Source of the DNA: Caryophanales bacterium
GTDB lineage: Bacteria; Bacillota_I; Bacilli_A; RF39; UBA660
Length of the DNA: 64,000 nucleotides
Reading direction: 5' to 3'
Assembly: GCA_016290885.1 (NCBI GenBank)
Contig: JAEEVN010000004.1
Location: 1 to 64,000 of the forward strand
Shown: positions 9,427 through 18,679 of the stretch, piece after piece
Layout: each line of letters opens with the position of its first letter
How positions within the stretch are numbered: the stretch's first letter is position 1
Notes under the pieces: generated by a model
Seen by the model: only the letters and a program-made list of their open reading frames with translations
Database searches by the model: none
What the model was told of the DNA's origin: nothing
Position numbers and translations under genes: made by a program

Positions 9427-9887
9427 AAAACGTCCTCACAAATTTCTTCATACTTTTCTCCATATGGAACAAGTTTTATTATTCTTTTATCTTCTTCAGT
9501 TACTTTGAAATAGATATCTAATCTTTCTTCTGGAAGATAATCTTTTATAAGATCAGCCCATTCGATTATGACTACTCCATCTTTATCAAAGTAATCAAGT
9601 AGTCCTGTAGATTCAATATCTTTTTCTAATCTATATACATCCATATGATAAAGAGGCATTTCTCCATCTTGATATTCTTTAATAATATTAAATGTAGGAG
9701 AAGTTATTGTTTCTTCAATACCTAGTGATGATGCAAATCCTTTAGTAAATACTGTTTTACCTGATCCTAGTTCACCATTTAAACATATAACCATTCCTGG
9801 AAATTTTTCTGATTCAATATTTTCTGCAATAGCTATTGTATCAGCTTCTGATTTTGAAATATATTTATATTCATCCATATATATCAC
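9423..9887 (-). CDS. tsaE: t6A biosynthesis ATPase TsaE
   Basis: GELGSGKTVFTKG Walker A, SPTFNIIKEY, VIIEWAD. Confidence 0.95.
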   Translation of the reverse strand: MIYMDEYKYISKSEADTIAIAENIESEKFPGMVICLNGELGSGKTVFTKGFASSLGIEETITSPTFNIIKEYQDGEMPLYHMDVYRLEKDIESTGLLDYFDKDGVVIIEWADLIKDYLPEERLDIYFKVTEEDKRIIKLVPYGEKYEEICEDVL

Positions 9888-9954
9888 CTAACTTAATTAT
9901 ATCAAAAAAAAAGAGTTATACAACAATATACACTCTTTTTTTATATTCTTTACA

Positions 9955-11304
9955 TTATCGCCATATATTAGGATAATTACCATCACCACTATATTGATTA
10001 GACATATCTATAATATATTCATATCTATAATAAAATCTACTATATGGTGAAGATATATCATATTGATCCAATACAACTCCTGGAAGTAATGATTCAGTCA
10101 CATATATATCAGTATCTGTTATCCATGCTATAACTGCTATATGTCCATCCCAACCTATTAAATCTCCTGGTTTAACACTACCTGAATGTAATAAGTCATA
10201 ATTAATATATTTTAATTCTCCCAGATCAGTCATATCATCTATACCAGTTACTCCAGCTCCTCTATCTCCTGGATCTAATCCCCCATTTTTAAGTATCCAT
10301 GCTACATATCCAGAACAATCAAATCCGTTTGGATAATATTCTCCTGGGCTACGTGTTCCATCAGAGAACCAGTTCATTAAAGAACATCCCCAAGAACTTG
10401 GCCCACTTAATACATTCTTAACTTCATTTTGTTTATCTACCCCTAAATATAATCCTTTATGATACCATCTTCCTTCTCCATCTACAGTTCTTTCTGTATC
10501 AGAAAGTCTACCATTTTCATAGAAATAAGGTATCTTATATGGAAATTCCATTGGTAAAAATGTAGCAGCAGCTACTACTCCTGCTCTTGTTCCAGGTCCT
10601 GCTTTTTCTACCTCAGAATTTAATATATCATCTAACATATCAACTTGTTCTTTAGTATATACATTACAACCTACTATTTCTTTATCATTATTTAATAATC
10701 TTGGTCTTATTAAACTCGTAGAAGTTAATTCAAATTTATCTTCTAAATTATTACTTGTTTTAGCACTAATAGTTACTTTTCCATCACTATTTGCATATAT
10801 ATCTCCTGTTTCATTTATTGATATAATATCAGGATTAGAAGATATATACGTAATACTAGTATCAACATCTCCTACATAATCAATAGCAGCATTAATATTA
10901 AAAGATCCCCCTACTGCTACATATTTCCTCTTTTCATTAATTTTAATAGATATAACTTTATCTATATTAAATTTCTTTTTATATTCTATAACTTTATCTT
11001 TGTTATATTTTATTTTAATTATATAATCTCCTGTTTTAATATTATAGGTACATTTTTTGTGATTAGTTTTAATCCAATCACTTTCTTCTTTTCCTATAAT
11101 AAATTTACAATATATGGGATTATTATTATAATTCTTTAAATCAATAGTTACATCTAATGTTTTATCATCATTATAATGATTTGCATAATTATAATTCTTA
11201 ATTACTGGTTCCTTATTATATATAAGTAAACCAAAAAGTAATACAAGTAGTATTGAAAATAGAATAATTAATATAATAACAAATTTATGTTTTTTCATAC
11301 TCAT
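9955..11304 (-). CDS. membrane-anchored NlpC/P60-type cell wall hydrolase with Ig-like (BIG2) region
   Basis: N-terminal TM; VAVGGSFNINAAI...SSNPDIISINETGDIYA (BIG2-like); FDCSGYVAWILKNGG and GDLIGWDGHIAVIAW catalytic motifs. Confidence 0.8.
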   Translation of the reverse strand: MSMKKHKFVIILIILFSILLVLLFGLLIYNKEPVIKNYNYANHYNDDKTLDVTIDLKNYNNNPIYCKFIIGKEESDWIKTNHKKCTYNIKTGDYIIKIKYNKDKVIEYKKKFNIDKVISIKINEKRKYVAVGGSFNINAAIDYVGDVDTSITYISSNPDIISINETGDIYANSDGKVTISAKTSNNLEDKFELTSTSLIRPRLLNNDKEIVGCNVYTKEQVDMLDDILNSEVEKAGPGTRAGVVAAATFLPMEFPYKIPYFYENGRLSDTERTVDGEGRWYHKGLYLGVDKQNEVKNVLSGPSSWGCSLMNWFSDGTRSPGEYYPNGFDCSGYVAWILKNGGLDPGDRGAGVTGIDDMTDLGELKYINYDLLHSGSVKPGDLIGWDGHIAVIAWITDTDIYVTESLLPGVVLDQYDISSPYSRFYYRYEYIIDMSNQYSGDGNYPNIWR

Positions 11305-11354
11305 ATTACTCCTATTATCTAAATTATATCAAAGTTTTAATAAAAAAAGAAGAA

Positions 11355-11627
11355 TTATTCTTCTTCCTTTATTTCTCCATTTGCTAGTTTATCTACTATA
11401 TCGCATAATCTATTGAATTCTTCTTCAGATTCAATACTTACTAACATATCTCCTTCAGGTGATGAAACTAATTCTAATATATATGAATCTGTTTCATTGC
11501 CTAAGTCATTTGCTATTACATAAGTTTTTCCATTATCATGAAAATGAGAAACTACTTCTACTTTTACTTTTGTTCCTTCATTATCAACCATTTCTACTAC
11601 TAGTGGGTTTTTATTTTCTTTTTCCAT
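11355..11627 (-). CDS. DUF1292-family protein
   Basis: ALELVSSPEGDMLV-type C-terminus; start set at MEKENKN because SD ACGGAGGAATTT precedes it (track ORF starts upstream). Confidence 0.75.
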   Translation of the reverse strand: MEKENKNPLVVEMVDNEGTKVKVEVVSHFHDNGKTYVIANDLGNETDSYILELVSSPEGDMLVSIESEEEFNRLCDIVDKLANGEIKEEE

Positions 11628-11692
11628 AAATTCCTCCGTTAAGAAATAGTATAACAAAAAAGATAAATTCCCACAAGAATTTATCTTTTATT

Positions 11693-13690
11693 TTAAAAAT
11701 CACTTAACGCTTTGTTTTCTTCTTTAATTTTAACTTTAGTATATAAAACATTATCAAATAAATATTTTATTTTTTCATCATCAAATTCTTCATCTTTTTG
11801 AAGTTCTAAGTAACATGCAGATCCACCTAAAGATAATTTAGATATTTCATTTTCTATTTTTAATCTTTCCATAGAATCTATATCCTCAAATGATGGTAAT
11901 AAATATGAATTAGTTATATATTCTCTATCAGTTATACCTTTTATTTTTCCAAATCTATCTCTTAAACATTTAGCAAATTTATAAGTAGTAGATTCAAGAG
12001 GTGTTGCATATAATAGATAATCTGAATCTTCATTATTTGTCCATGTATTACACATTTCATTCATATGATTCATTATATCTACTGCGAATTTCATACTTCT
12101 TTCACTATCACTAAATGAACGCCCTGTCATATATTTAACGCATTCATAAAGTCCTGCATATCCAAGAGAAATAGTAGAATATCCATGGTGTAATAATTCA
12201 TGAATACTTTCTCCTTTTTCAAGTCTTGAAAGTGCTCCAAATTGCCATAGAGTTGGGGCAACATCAGAAGTTACTTTTGATAATCTCTTATGTCTTATTT
12301 GTAATGCTTTATGGCATAATTCTAATCTTTCATCGAATATCTTCCAAAATAAGTCTTCGTCTTTTCCACAAGATAATGCAACATCTGGTAAATTGATTGA
12401 TACTGCTCCTTGATTAAATCTTCCATAATATTTACCTTTATTAGGTTTATAATTCTTAGCTTTAGCAATATTTCCAAGTTCAATAGTTCTATCTGGAGAT
12501 AGTAATGATATAAACCCAATAGTAGGATAACAATCACCTTCTCCATTAGAATTAATCATAGTTTGTTTCATTACTTTTTCTGATATATAATCAGGTGTAC
12601 TTCTTAATAAAGTACATTCTGATGCTAATTTAGTTAAATAATAATATTTACTATTTATATTAACATTATCATCCTCTAAAACATATATATATTTAGGATA
12701 TTCTGGATTAACTATTTCACCATTTTCATTTTTCATTCCTTCAATTCTTTGTTTAAAGAACTCTTCAATCATCATAGCAAGTTCTTCTTTATATTCTTTT
12801 GTTTCTCCTAAATACATAAATACTGATAAATATGGTGGTTCTCCACTAGAAGCCATAGTATTTATTTGATAAAGGAATGTTTGTACTCCATCATTTACTT
12901 CTTTCTTAAGATCCTCTTTAGCAAATGTAATAGCATCTTCTTCATTTAGTTTTCTTTTCTTATATTTATTCAAATAATATTCATAACTTGATTTAACAAA
13001 TGGTGCTAAATGTGTTAAAGATATTGTACATCCACCAAATTCTGATGTACTAACCACATTTATTAATTGAGTAGCAATTGTCATTGCAGTCAAAAATCTA
13101 TGTGGTTTTATTATATTTATTCCATTAACATTAGTACCATTTTGAAGCATATCTTCTAAGTTTATTAAAGATGAATTATGTAATGCGTTTTGTGCAAAAT
13201 AATCTGTATCATGAAAATGAATTATACCTTCATCATGAGCTTTTACTATATCTTCCGGTAGAAGGAATCTTCTAGTTATATCATTACTTGTGATACCTGC
13301 TAAATAATCTCTTTGAGTAGTTACTAATTTAGCATTTCTACTAGAATACTCAGTATTCCAAAATTCGTTTTCTCCATTAATTAGTTCTTTTATACTTAAA
13401 TCTGTAGTATTACTTCTTCTTACTAATTCTCTTGTATAACGATATGTAATATATGCTTTAGCAAGTTTATATTTACCTAAGGCCATTAATCTTATTTCTA
13501 TGATATCTTGTATATCTTCTACAAGCATTCTTTTCTTATTTAAACTTTCAATATATTTAATTATATTTTTTATTTGAATATCAGTTACTCTGTCTTCTTC
13601 AGGAACCTCTACATTAGCTTTATTAATAGCTATTTCAATTTTTTCTGGTATATAATCTACTATATGTCCATCTCTTTTAATAATTTTCAT
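11693..13690 (-). CDS. class III RNR (NrdD)-like protein lacking the catalytic finger-loop Cys and the glycyl-radical domain
   Basis: ATP cone KIIKRDGHIVDYIPEKI; KYYGRFNQGAVSINLPDVALS, HGYSTISLGYAGLYECV, ATPLESTTYKFAKCL; finger loop reads CYPTIGFISLL; ORF ends ...LYTKVKIKEENKALSDF before any Zn/glycyl-radical motif. Confidence 0.92.
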   Translation of the reverse strand: MKIIKRDGHIVDYIPEKIEIAINKANVEVPEEDRVTDIQIKNIIKYIESLNKKRMLVEDIQDIIEIRLMALGKYKLAKAYITYRYTRELVRRSNTTDLSIKELINGENEFWNTEYSSRNAKLVTTQRDYLAGITSNDITRRFLLPEDIVKAHDEGIIHFHDTDYFAQNALHNSSLINLEDMLQNGTNVNGINIIKPHRFLTAMTIATQLINVVSTSEFGGCTISLTHLAPFVKSSYEYYLNKYKKRKLNEEDAITFAKEDLKKEVNDGVQTFLYQINTMASSGEPPYLSVFMYLGETKEYKEELAMMIEEFFKQRIEGMKNENGEIVNPEYPKYIYVLEDDNVNINSKYYYLTKLASECTLLRSTPDYISEKVMKQTMINSNGEGDCYPTIGFISLLSPDRTIELGNIAKAKNYKPNKGKYYGRFNQGAVSINLPDVALSCGKDEDLFWKIFDERLELCHKALQIRHKRLSKVTSDVAPTLWQFGALSRLEKGESIHELLHHGYSTISLGYAGLYECVKYMTGRSFSDSERSMKFAVDIMNHMNEMCNTWTNNEDSDYLLYATPLESTTYKFAKCLRDRFGKIKGITDREYITNSYLLPSFEDIDSMERLKIENEISKLSLGGSACYLELQKDEEFDDEKIKYLFDNVLYTKVKIKEENKALSDF

Positions 13691-13713
13691 ATTTTCACCT
13701 TTAATATAAAATC

Positions 13714-13719
13714 ATTATA
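13714..13719 (-). promoter_or_regulatory. extended -10 (TGA-TATAAT) of the NrdD-like gene
   Basis: Minus strand TATGATATAAT, 24 nt upstream of the ATG; palindrome 13742-13755 is centred ~-41.5 from the implied start. Confidence 0.6.
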
Positions 13720-13741
13720 TCATACTTTAATTAATATTTCC

Positions 13742-13755
13742 GTTGCACTTGCAAC
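13742..13755. promoter_or_regulatory. palindrome GTTGCA-CT-TGCAAC in the divergent promoter region
   Basis: Perfect 6-bp arms; same core as 7261-7280; lies between the NrdD-like gene (-) and the Crp/Fnr gene (+). Confidence 0.7.
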
Positions 13756-13789
13756 ATTTTTTTGATAATATTTTATTAGAGGTATTTAT

Positions 13790-14422
13790 ATGGGAAATAT
13801 ATTTGAAGGAATATCTAATAAAAATAAAAGAAAACTATTAAAAACTCTTGGAGCAGATACTCTTCATTATAAAAAAGATACTTCTGTTATAAGATTATTT
13901 AAAGATGATAATATTATTAACTTTATTGTTAAAGGGAATGTTAAGGTTGTACTTAATACAATAAATGGTAACCAAATAATAACAGAAGATTTATCTGATG
14001 GAGATGTATTCTCTTCTACTATCAATTATATTGATGAAAATGAAACAGATGCTATAGTTACAGAGGATACAGAAATAATCAGTATGAATCAAAAAGATAT
14101 AATTGATTTTAAAGATAATTCAAAAAGTTATTATAATATTTTTATAAAGAATCTATTCATTATAATGACTAAAAAGATTAGTGAAAGAAATGAAAGAATT
14201 CAGATATTAACTAAAAAAACTATTAGATATAGATTACTAGAATATTTTGAAATAATGAGAAAAAAGAATAACTCTTTAAACATATATTTACCATATAATT
14301 ATATAGATTTAGCTGCTTATATAGCAGTAGATAGATCTGCAATGAGTAGAGAATTATCTAATCTAAAAGATGAAGGTTTTATTAATATAAAAGGAAAAAA
14401 AATCACTATATTATATAAGTGA
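13790..14422 (+). CDS. Crp/Fnr-family transcriptional regulator without cysteines
   Basis: Cyclic-nucleotide-like N-domain, C-terminal HTH YNYIDLAAYIAVDRSAMSRELSNLKDEGFI; no Cys in the 210 aa. Confidence 0.88.
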   Translation: MGNIFEGISNKNKRKLLKTLGADTLHYKKDTSVIRLFKDDNIINFIVKGNVKVVLNTINGNQIITEDLSDGDVFSSTINYIDENETDAIVTEDTEIISMNQKDIIDFKDNSKSYYNIFIKNLFIIMTKKISERNERIQILTKKTIRYRLLEYFEIMRKKNNSLNIYLPYNYIDLAAYIAVDRSAMSRELSNLKDEGFINIKGKKITILYK

Positions 14423-14430
14423 TTTTTTTA
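14395..14430. terminator. bidirectional intrinsic terminator
   Basis: AAAAAATCACTATATTATATAAGTGATTTTTTTA between convergent genes. Confidence 0.8.
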
Positions 14431-15394
14431 TTATTTCAATTATTTCTTCTTTATTATTAACTTTATTTAGAGCTTTATTAAAATCTCCAAGCATAATTAA
14501 TTCTTTAGCAGTGCTATCATCTATTCCTCTACTCTTTAAATAGAATAATTTATCTTCATCTACTTTACCTGTGGAAACGGAATGTGTACCACTAACATCT
14601 TCTTCATGACATAAAAGCATTGGTAATGATTTAGATATTGCTTTATCACTAAATAAAATACAATTTTCATTTTCATAACCAACAGCATTTTTAGAACCTT
14701 CGATAAAGTCAATTATTCCTTTAAAGTTTTTATTTGATTCATCAAATAAAGCACCTGCTATTTCAATAGAACTATTAGTTTTTTCTCCTTTATTAACCAT
14801 ATAATAATTCATATCTAATATATCTTTTTCTTTTCCTACATATATATTATTAAAAGTATTAGTAGTTCTATTTTCTAAAACAGAATAATAATTACTTACT
14901 TTTATTTTTCCACCTAAATCTATGAAATTAACATCTATATTTGATCCCTCATCAATAGAGTTTTCAAATGATATAAAAGATATACTATCTTTGGATAATA
15001 GATTTAATACTGTAATATTTGCTGTAGAATTTTTATTAGCATTAATGCATAGTTTTAAATTGTGGAATCCTTCTCCACCATACTTAATTACTATACTAGA
15101 ATTAGTATTCTCTCTAAGGTTAATATTAATTTGATCTATTAAATAATTAGTTTCTAAATCACTAGTTATTTCAATATCACTATCCTTAGATACATCTAAA
15201 TCTAAACATCTGTACTTAGTATGATGAAGATTAATTCTACTATTAAAATTATCTTTAATAGATTCACTATATTCTAGTCCTTTAACATTTAATTTAGATA
15301 ATTCTTTTTCTTTTATATCTAAATCTAGAGTTAAATCATTTATTTTAAAGTTATTAGAAGTTCTAACTGGTGTTTCATTTAAAATATATTTCAT
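14411..15394 (-). CDS. sufD: Fe-S assembly protein SufD
   Basis: SufB/D C-terminal motif SGTHSVSTGKVDEDKLFYLKSRGI; follows sufB. Confidence 0.85.
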   Translation of the reverse strand: MKYILNETPVRTSNNFKINDLTLDLDIKEKELSKLNVKGLEYSESIKDNFNSRINLHHTKYRCLDLDVSKDSDIEITSDLETNYLIDQININLRENTNSSIVIKYGGEGFHNLKLCINANKNSTANITVLNLLSKDSISFISFENSIDEGSNIDVNFIDLGGKIKVSNYYSVLENRTTNTFNNIYVGKEKDILDMNYYMVNKGEKTNSSIEIAGALFDESNKNFKGIIDFIEGSKNAVGYENENCILFSDKAISKSLPMLLCHEEDVSGTHSVSTGKVDEDKLFYLKSRGIDDSTAKELIMLGDFNKALNKVNNKEEIIEIIKKSLI

Positions 15395-15395
15395 A

Positions 15396-16787
15396 TTATC
15401 CTATACTCCCTTCTAATTCTAGATTAATTAATCTATTCATTTCCACAGCATATTCTAGTGGGAATTCTTTTGCTACTGGATCAGCAAATCCTCTTACTAA
15501 CATTCCAACAGCTTCTTCTTCTGAAAGACCTCTACTCATTAAATAGAAAATAGAATCTTCACTAATCTTACCTATTTTTGCTTCATGAGAGAATGTTACA
15601 TCCTTATTCTCAATATTACTTACTGGAATAGTATCACTTCTAGAATCACTATCAAGCATTAATGACTCACATGATAATGCTAATTTAGAATTATCAGCTT
15701 GTTTTTTAACCCATATATTACTTCTAAAAGTACATATTCCACCATCTTTAGATATTGATTTAGAATTAACTCTAGTACTTGTATTTTTAGCATTATGAAT
15801 TACTTTAATACCAGTATCTAAATTTTGTCCTTTACCTGCGAATGATACTTGTGTCATTTCACATTTAGAATTATCTCCATTAAGTATTGTCATTGGATAT
15901 AACATAGATATTTTAGATCCAAATGATCCCATTATCCATTCCATTTTAGAGTTAGTTCCTACTAATGCTTTTTTAGTATTTAAATTCATTAAATTCTTAG
16001 ACCAGTTTTCTATTGTAGAGAACTTTAAGTATGCATTATCCATTACAAATAATTCAACACATCCACAGTGTAAGTTTAATTCATTATAACCTGGTGCAGA
16101 ACATCCCTCGATAAATTCTAAAGAAGAATTATCTTCCACGATTATTAATGTATGTTCAAATTGACCCGCTCCTGGTGCATTAAGTCTAAAGTATGATTGA
16201 AGTGGATTATCTAGTTTAACACCTTTTGGTATATATACAAATGATCCACCTGAAAATAATGCATAATGAAGTGCTATAAATTTATGATCATTTATTGGTA
16301 CTATATGAGTAAAATATTTCTTTACTAAATCAGGATACTTTTTAACTGCAGTATCAAAGTTTTCATATATAACACCTTTAGACTCTAATTCTTTAGCAAT
16401 ATTATGATATACCATTTCAGAGTCATATTGTGCTCCTACTCCTGCTAAATCTTTCTTTTCTGCCTCTGGAATACCTAGTTTATCAAAGACATTTTTAATA
16501 TCTTCAGGTACTTCATCCCAACTATCAACCATACCATTAGTAGTTTTAACATAACTAGCTATATTACTTAAATCTAGTTCACTTAAATCTGGTCCCCAAG
16601 TTGGCATAGGTAAACTCTTATAAAATTCATAAGCTTTTAATCTGATATCTAAAATCCAATCAGGTTCACCTTTTTCCTTAGATATTTCTCTTATGACTTC
16701 TTCACTAAGTCCATATTTCTTTTTACCAGAGTCAGATGTTTTCATATTATAAATATTTTGGTTAATGTCATCTACTCTAGTTTTCAT
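15396..16787 (-). CDS. sufB: Fe-S assembly protein SufB
   Basis: GSFVYIPKGVKLDNPLQSYFRLN, HTLIIVEDNSSLEFIEGCSAP, VSFSHEAKIGKIS-type C-terminus. Confidence 0.96.
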   Translation of the reverse strand: MKTRVDDINQNIYNMKTSDSGKKKYGLSEEVIREISKEKGEPDWILDIRLKAYEFYKSLPMPTWGPDLSELDLSNIASYVKTTNGMVDSWDEVPEDIKNVFDKLGIPEAEKKDLAGVGAQYDSEMVYHNIAKELESKGVIYENFDTAVKKYPDLVKKYFTHIVPINDHKFIALHYALFSGGSFVYIPKGVKLDNPLQSYFRLNAPGAGQFEHTLIIVEDNSSLEFIEGCSAPGYNELNLHCGCVELFVMDNAYLKFSTIENWSKNLMNLNTKKALVGTNSKMEWIMGSFGSKISMLYPMTILNGDNSKCEMTQVSFAGKGQNLDTGIKVIHNAKNTSTRVNSKSISKDGGICTFRSNIWVKKQADNSKLALSCESLMLDSDSRSDTIPVSNIENKDVTFSHEAKIGKISEDSIFYLMSRGLSEEEAVGMLVRGFADPVAKEFPLEYAVEMNRLINLELEGSIG

Positions 16788-17511
16788 ATTCTATAAAACC
16801 CTTTTCATCTATTTCATTAGCAAGTTCTTTAGTACCTGTTTTAACTATTTTTCCATCTACTAATATATGTACATAATTAACATCTAGATCCTTAATTAAC
16901 TTTGTAGAATGTGTAATTATTAATACTGCATTTTTATCATTTTTAAATAGTTTTATACCCTTAGAAACAGTTTTAATAGCATCAACATCTAATCCAGAAT
17001 CAGTTTCATCAAGTATAGCTAATTTAGGATTTAAAGTTAATAATTGAAGTATTTCATTTTTCTTCTTTTCTCCACCAGAGAATCCTACATTAACTTCTCT
17101 ATTAATATATTTTTTATCTATATTTAATTTATCCATATTATCGTCTAGAGTATTTGCAAATTCAAATAAATTTACTTTTTCTCCAGTAATACTTGTTTTA
17201 GCAGATTTTAAAAATTCTGCATTAGTTATACCTGGTATTACTTCAGGTATTTGGAAAGACATAAATAAACCTTTTTTAGCTATTTTATCAGTATCTAAAT
17301 CAGTTATATTTTCTCCTTCAAATATTATTTCTCCACTTGTTATTTCATATTTAGGATTATTAAAAATAACATTTGATAAAGTACTTTTACCTGCACCATT
17401 TGGTCCCATGATAACATGTATTTCATTTTCGTTTATTTCTAAATTTAATCCCTTTATTATTTCTTTATTAGTTCCTGCAACTTTTGCATATAAATCTTTT
17501 ATTACTAACAT
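16777..17511 (-). CDS. sufC: Fe-S assembly ATPase SufC
   Basis: MGPNGAGKSTLSNVIF, GFSGGEKKKNEILQL; start MLVIKD chosen for SD GAGGTG. Confidence 0.95.
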   Translation of the reverse strand: MLVIKDLYAKVAGTNKEIIKGLNLEINENEIHVIMGPNGAGKSTLSNVIFNNPKYEITSGEIIFEGENITDLDTDKIAKKGLFMSFQIPEVIPGITNAEFLKSAKTSITGEKVNLFEFANTLDDNMDKLNIDKKYINREVNVGFSGGEKKKNEILQLLTLNPKLAILDETDSGLDVDAIKTVSKGIKLFKNDKNAVLIITHSTKLIKDLDVNYVHILVDGKIVKTGTKELANEIDEKGFIEYEN

Positions 17512-17519
17512 ATTACACC

Positions 17520-17918
17520 TCATAAATAAGTATCTAATGTCTTATTATCCATAACTTTAATTAATTCATTATTTAATTCTTTATATATAGGATAAGTAGA
17601 ACATTCATCTTTCTTTTCACATTTCTTTTCATCACATTCAGTTAATCCAAATCCTTCAAGTTTTCTAAGAATATCTCCTATTTTATAGTTCTTTGGATCA
17701 CTTTTTAATTTATAACCACCATTATTACCCTTTTTAACATCTAAGTAATTATCTTTATTAAGACTAATCATTAGTTTTTCTAAATATTTAAAAGATATAT
17801 CTTCATTTTCAGATATTTCTTTTAATGATATATATCTATCTTCTCTATAATGTTTTGCAAGATATGTCATTATAGTTATTCCATATCTACCCTTCGAGGA
17901 AATCTTCATATTCATCAC
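17520..17918 (-). CDS. Rrf2-family (IscR/SufR-like) regulator
   Basis: MKISSKGRYGITIMTYLAKHY, GGYKL wing, Cys cluster CDEKKCEKKDEC. Confidence 0.92.
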   Translation of the reverse strand: MMNMKISSKGRYGITIMTYLAKHYREDRYISLKEISENEDISFKYLEKLMISLNKDNYLDVKKGNNGGYKLKSDPKNYKIGDILRKLEGFGLTECDEKKCEKKDECSTYPIYKELNNELIKVMDNKTLDTYL

Positions 17919-17932
17919 CCAAAAGTATTATA

Positions 17933-17947
17933 CTACCGTTTTGGTAG
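17933..17947. promoter_or_regulatory. operator-like inverted repeat CTACC-GTTTT-GGTAG abutting -10 of the Rrf2/suf operon
   Basis: Minus strand CTACCAAAACGGTAG immediately followed by TATAAT. Confidence 0.65.
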
Positions 17948-17971
17948 GATTACAAGATAAAAAAAAGATAG

Positions 17972-18370
17972 TTATTTACTATCTTTATATATTTTATATG
18001 CTTTTTCCAGATATTCTCTATCAATATCATATGTTAAAGTTTCCATTGCATCCTCAATAGTGAAGAAATCACATAATGATACTTCTTCTAATTGTGGATG
18101 AAGATTTCCACCTGTTTTTACTCCTACAAAGAATAATACATCTTTTGTATGATTCTTTTTTGGAGAATAAGTATTAATAAATGGTATTTCATATATTATT
18201 CTTGCTTCTATACCTGTTTCTTCAAGTGTTTCTCTTATAGCTGTTTCTTCTTCTGTTTCACCCTTTTCTACATGGCCTTTAGGAAATGATATATGTCCAC
18301 CATTATGTTTAATTAATAATACTCTGTCATCATCAAAAACTATTATTCCACAAGATTTTTCTTTTTTCAT
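17972..18370 (-). CDS. NUDIX hydrolase
   Basis: GHVEKGETEEETAIRETLEETGI Nudix box. Confidence 0.93.
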   Translation of the reverse strand: MKKEKSCGIIVFDDDRVLLIKHNGGHISFPKGHVEKGETEEETAIRETLEETGIEARIIYEIPFINTYSPKKNHTKDVLFFVGVKTGGNLHPQLEEVSLCDFFTIEDAMETLTYDIDREYLEKAYKIYKDSK

Positions 18371-18379
18371 AATAGCCTC

Positions 18380-18679
18380 CTACTTAAATTGTTCTACTAG
18401 ATATTCTTTTCCTTTTAAACCTACTATAGTATTTACTAAATTACCATTTTCAAAAACTAATACTGTAGGTATAGACATAACATTATATTCTCTAGCAACA
18501 TCCTCATTATCATCTACATCAATTTTAAAGAATTTAGTTGTAGTTATTTCTTCAGATATTTCATCTAGCACTGGTGATAACATTTTACAAGGTCCACACC
18601 AAGTAGCAAATAAATCAACAACTACTTTTCCTTCTTTAATTACTTCTTTAAATTCATCCGAATTAATTTGTTTAACCAT
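18380..18679 (-). CDS. trxA: thioredoxin
   Basis: VVDLFATWCGPCKMLSPVLDEI, MSIPTVLVFENG. Confidence 0.96.
   Translation of the reverse strand: MVKQINSDEFKEVIKEGKVVVDLFATWCGPCKMLSPVLDEISEEITTTKFFKIDVDDNEDVAREYNVMSIPTVLVFENGNLVNTIVGLKGKEYLVEQFK

Noticed and set aside
12322-12546. 74-aa minus ORF nested in the NrdD-like gene
   Set aside because: Out-of-frame within a conserved coding region; also considered as frameshift evidence, but the main frame is continuous across it.
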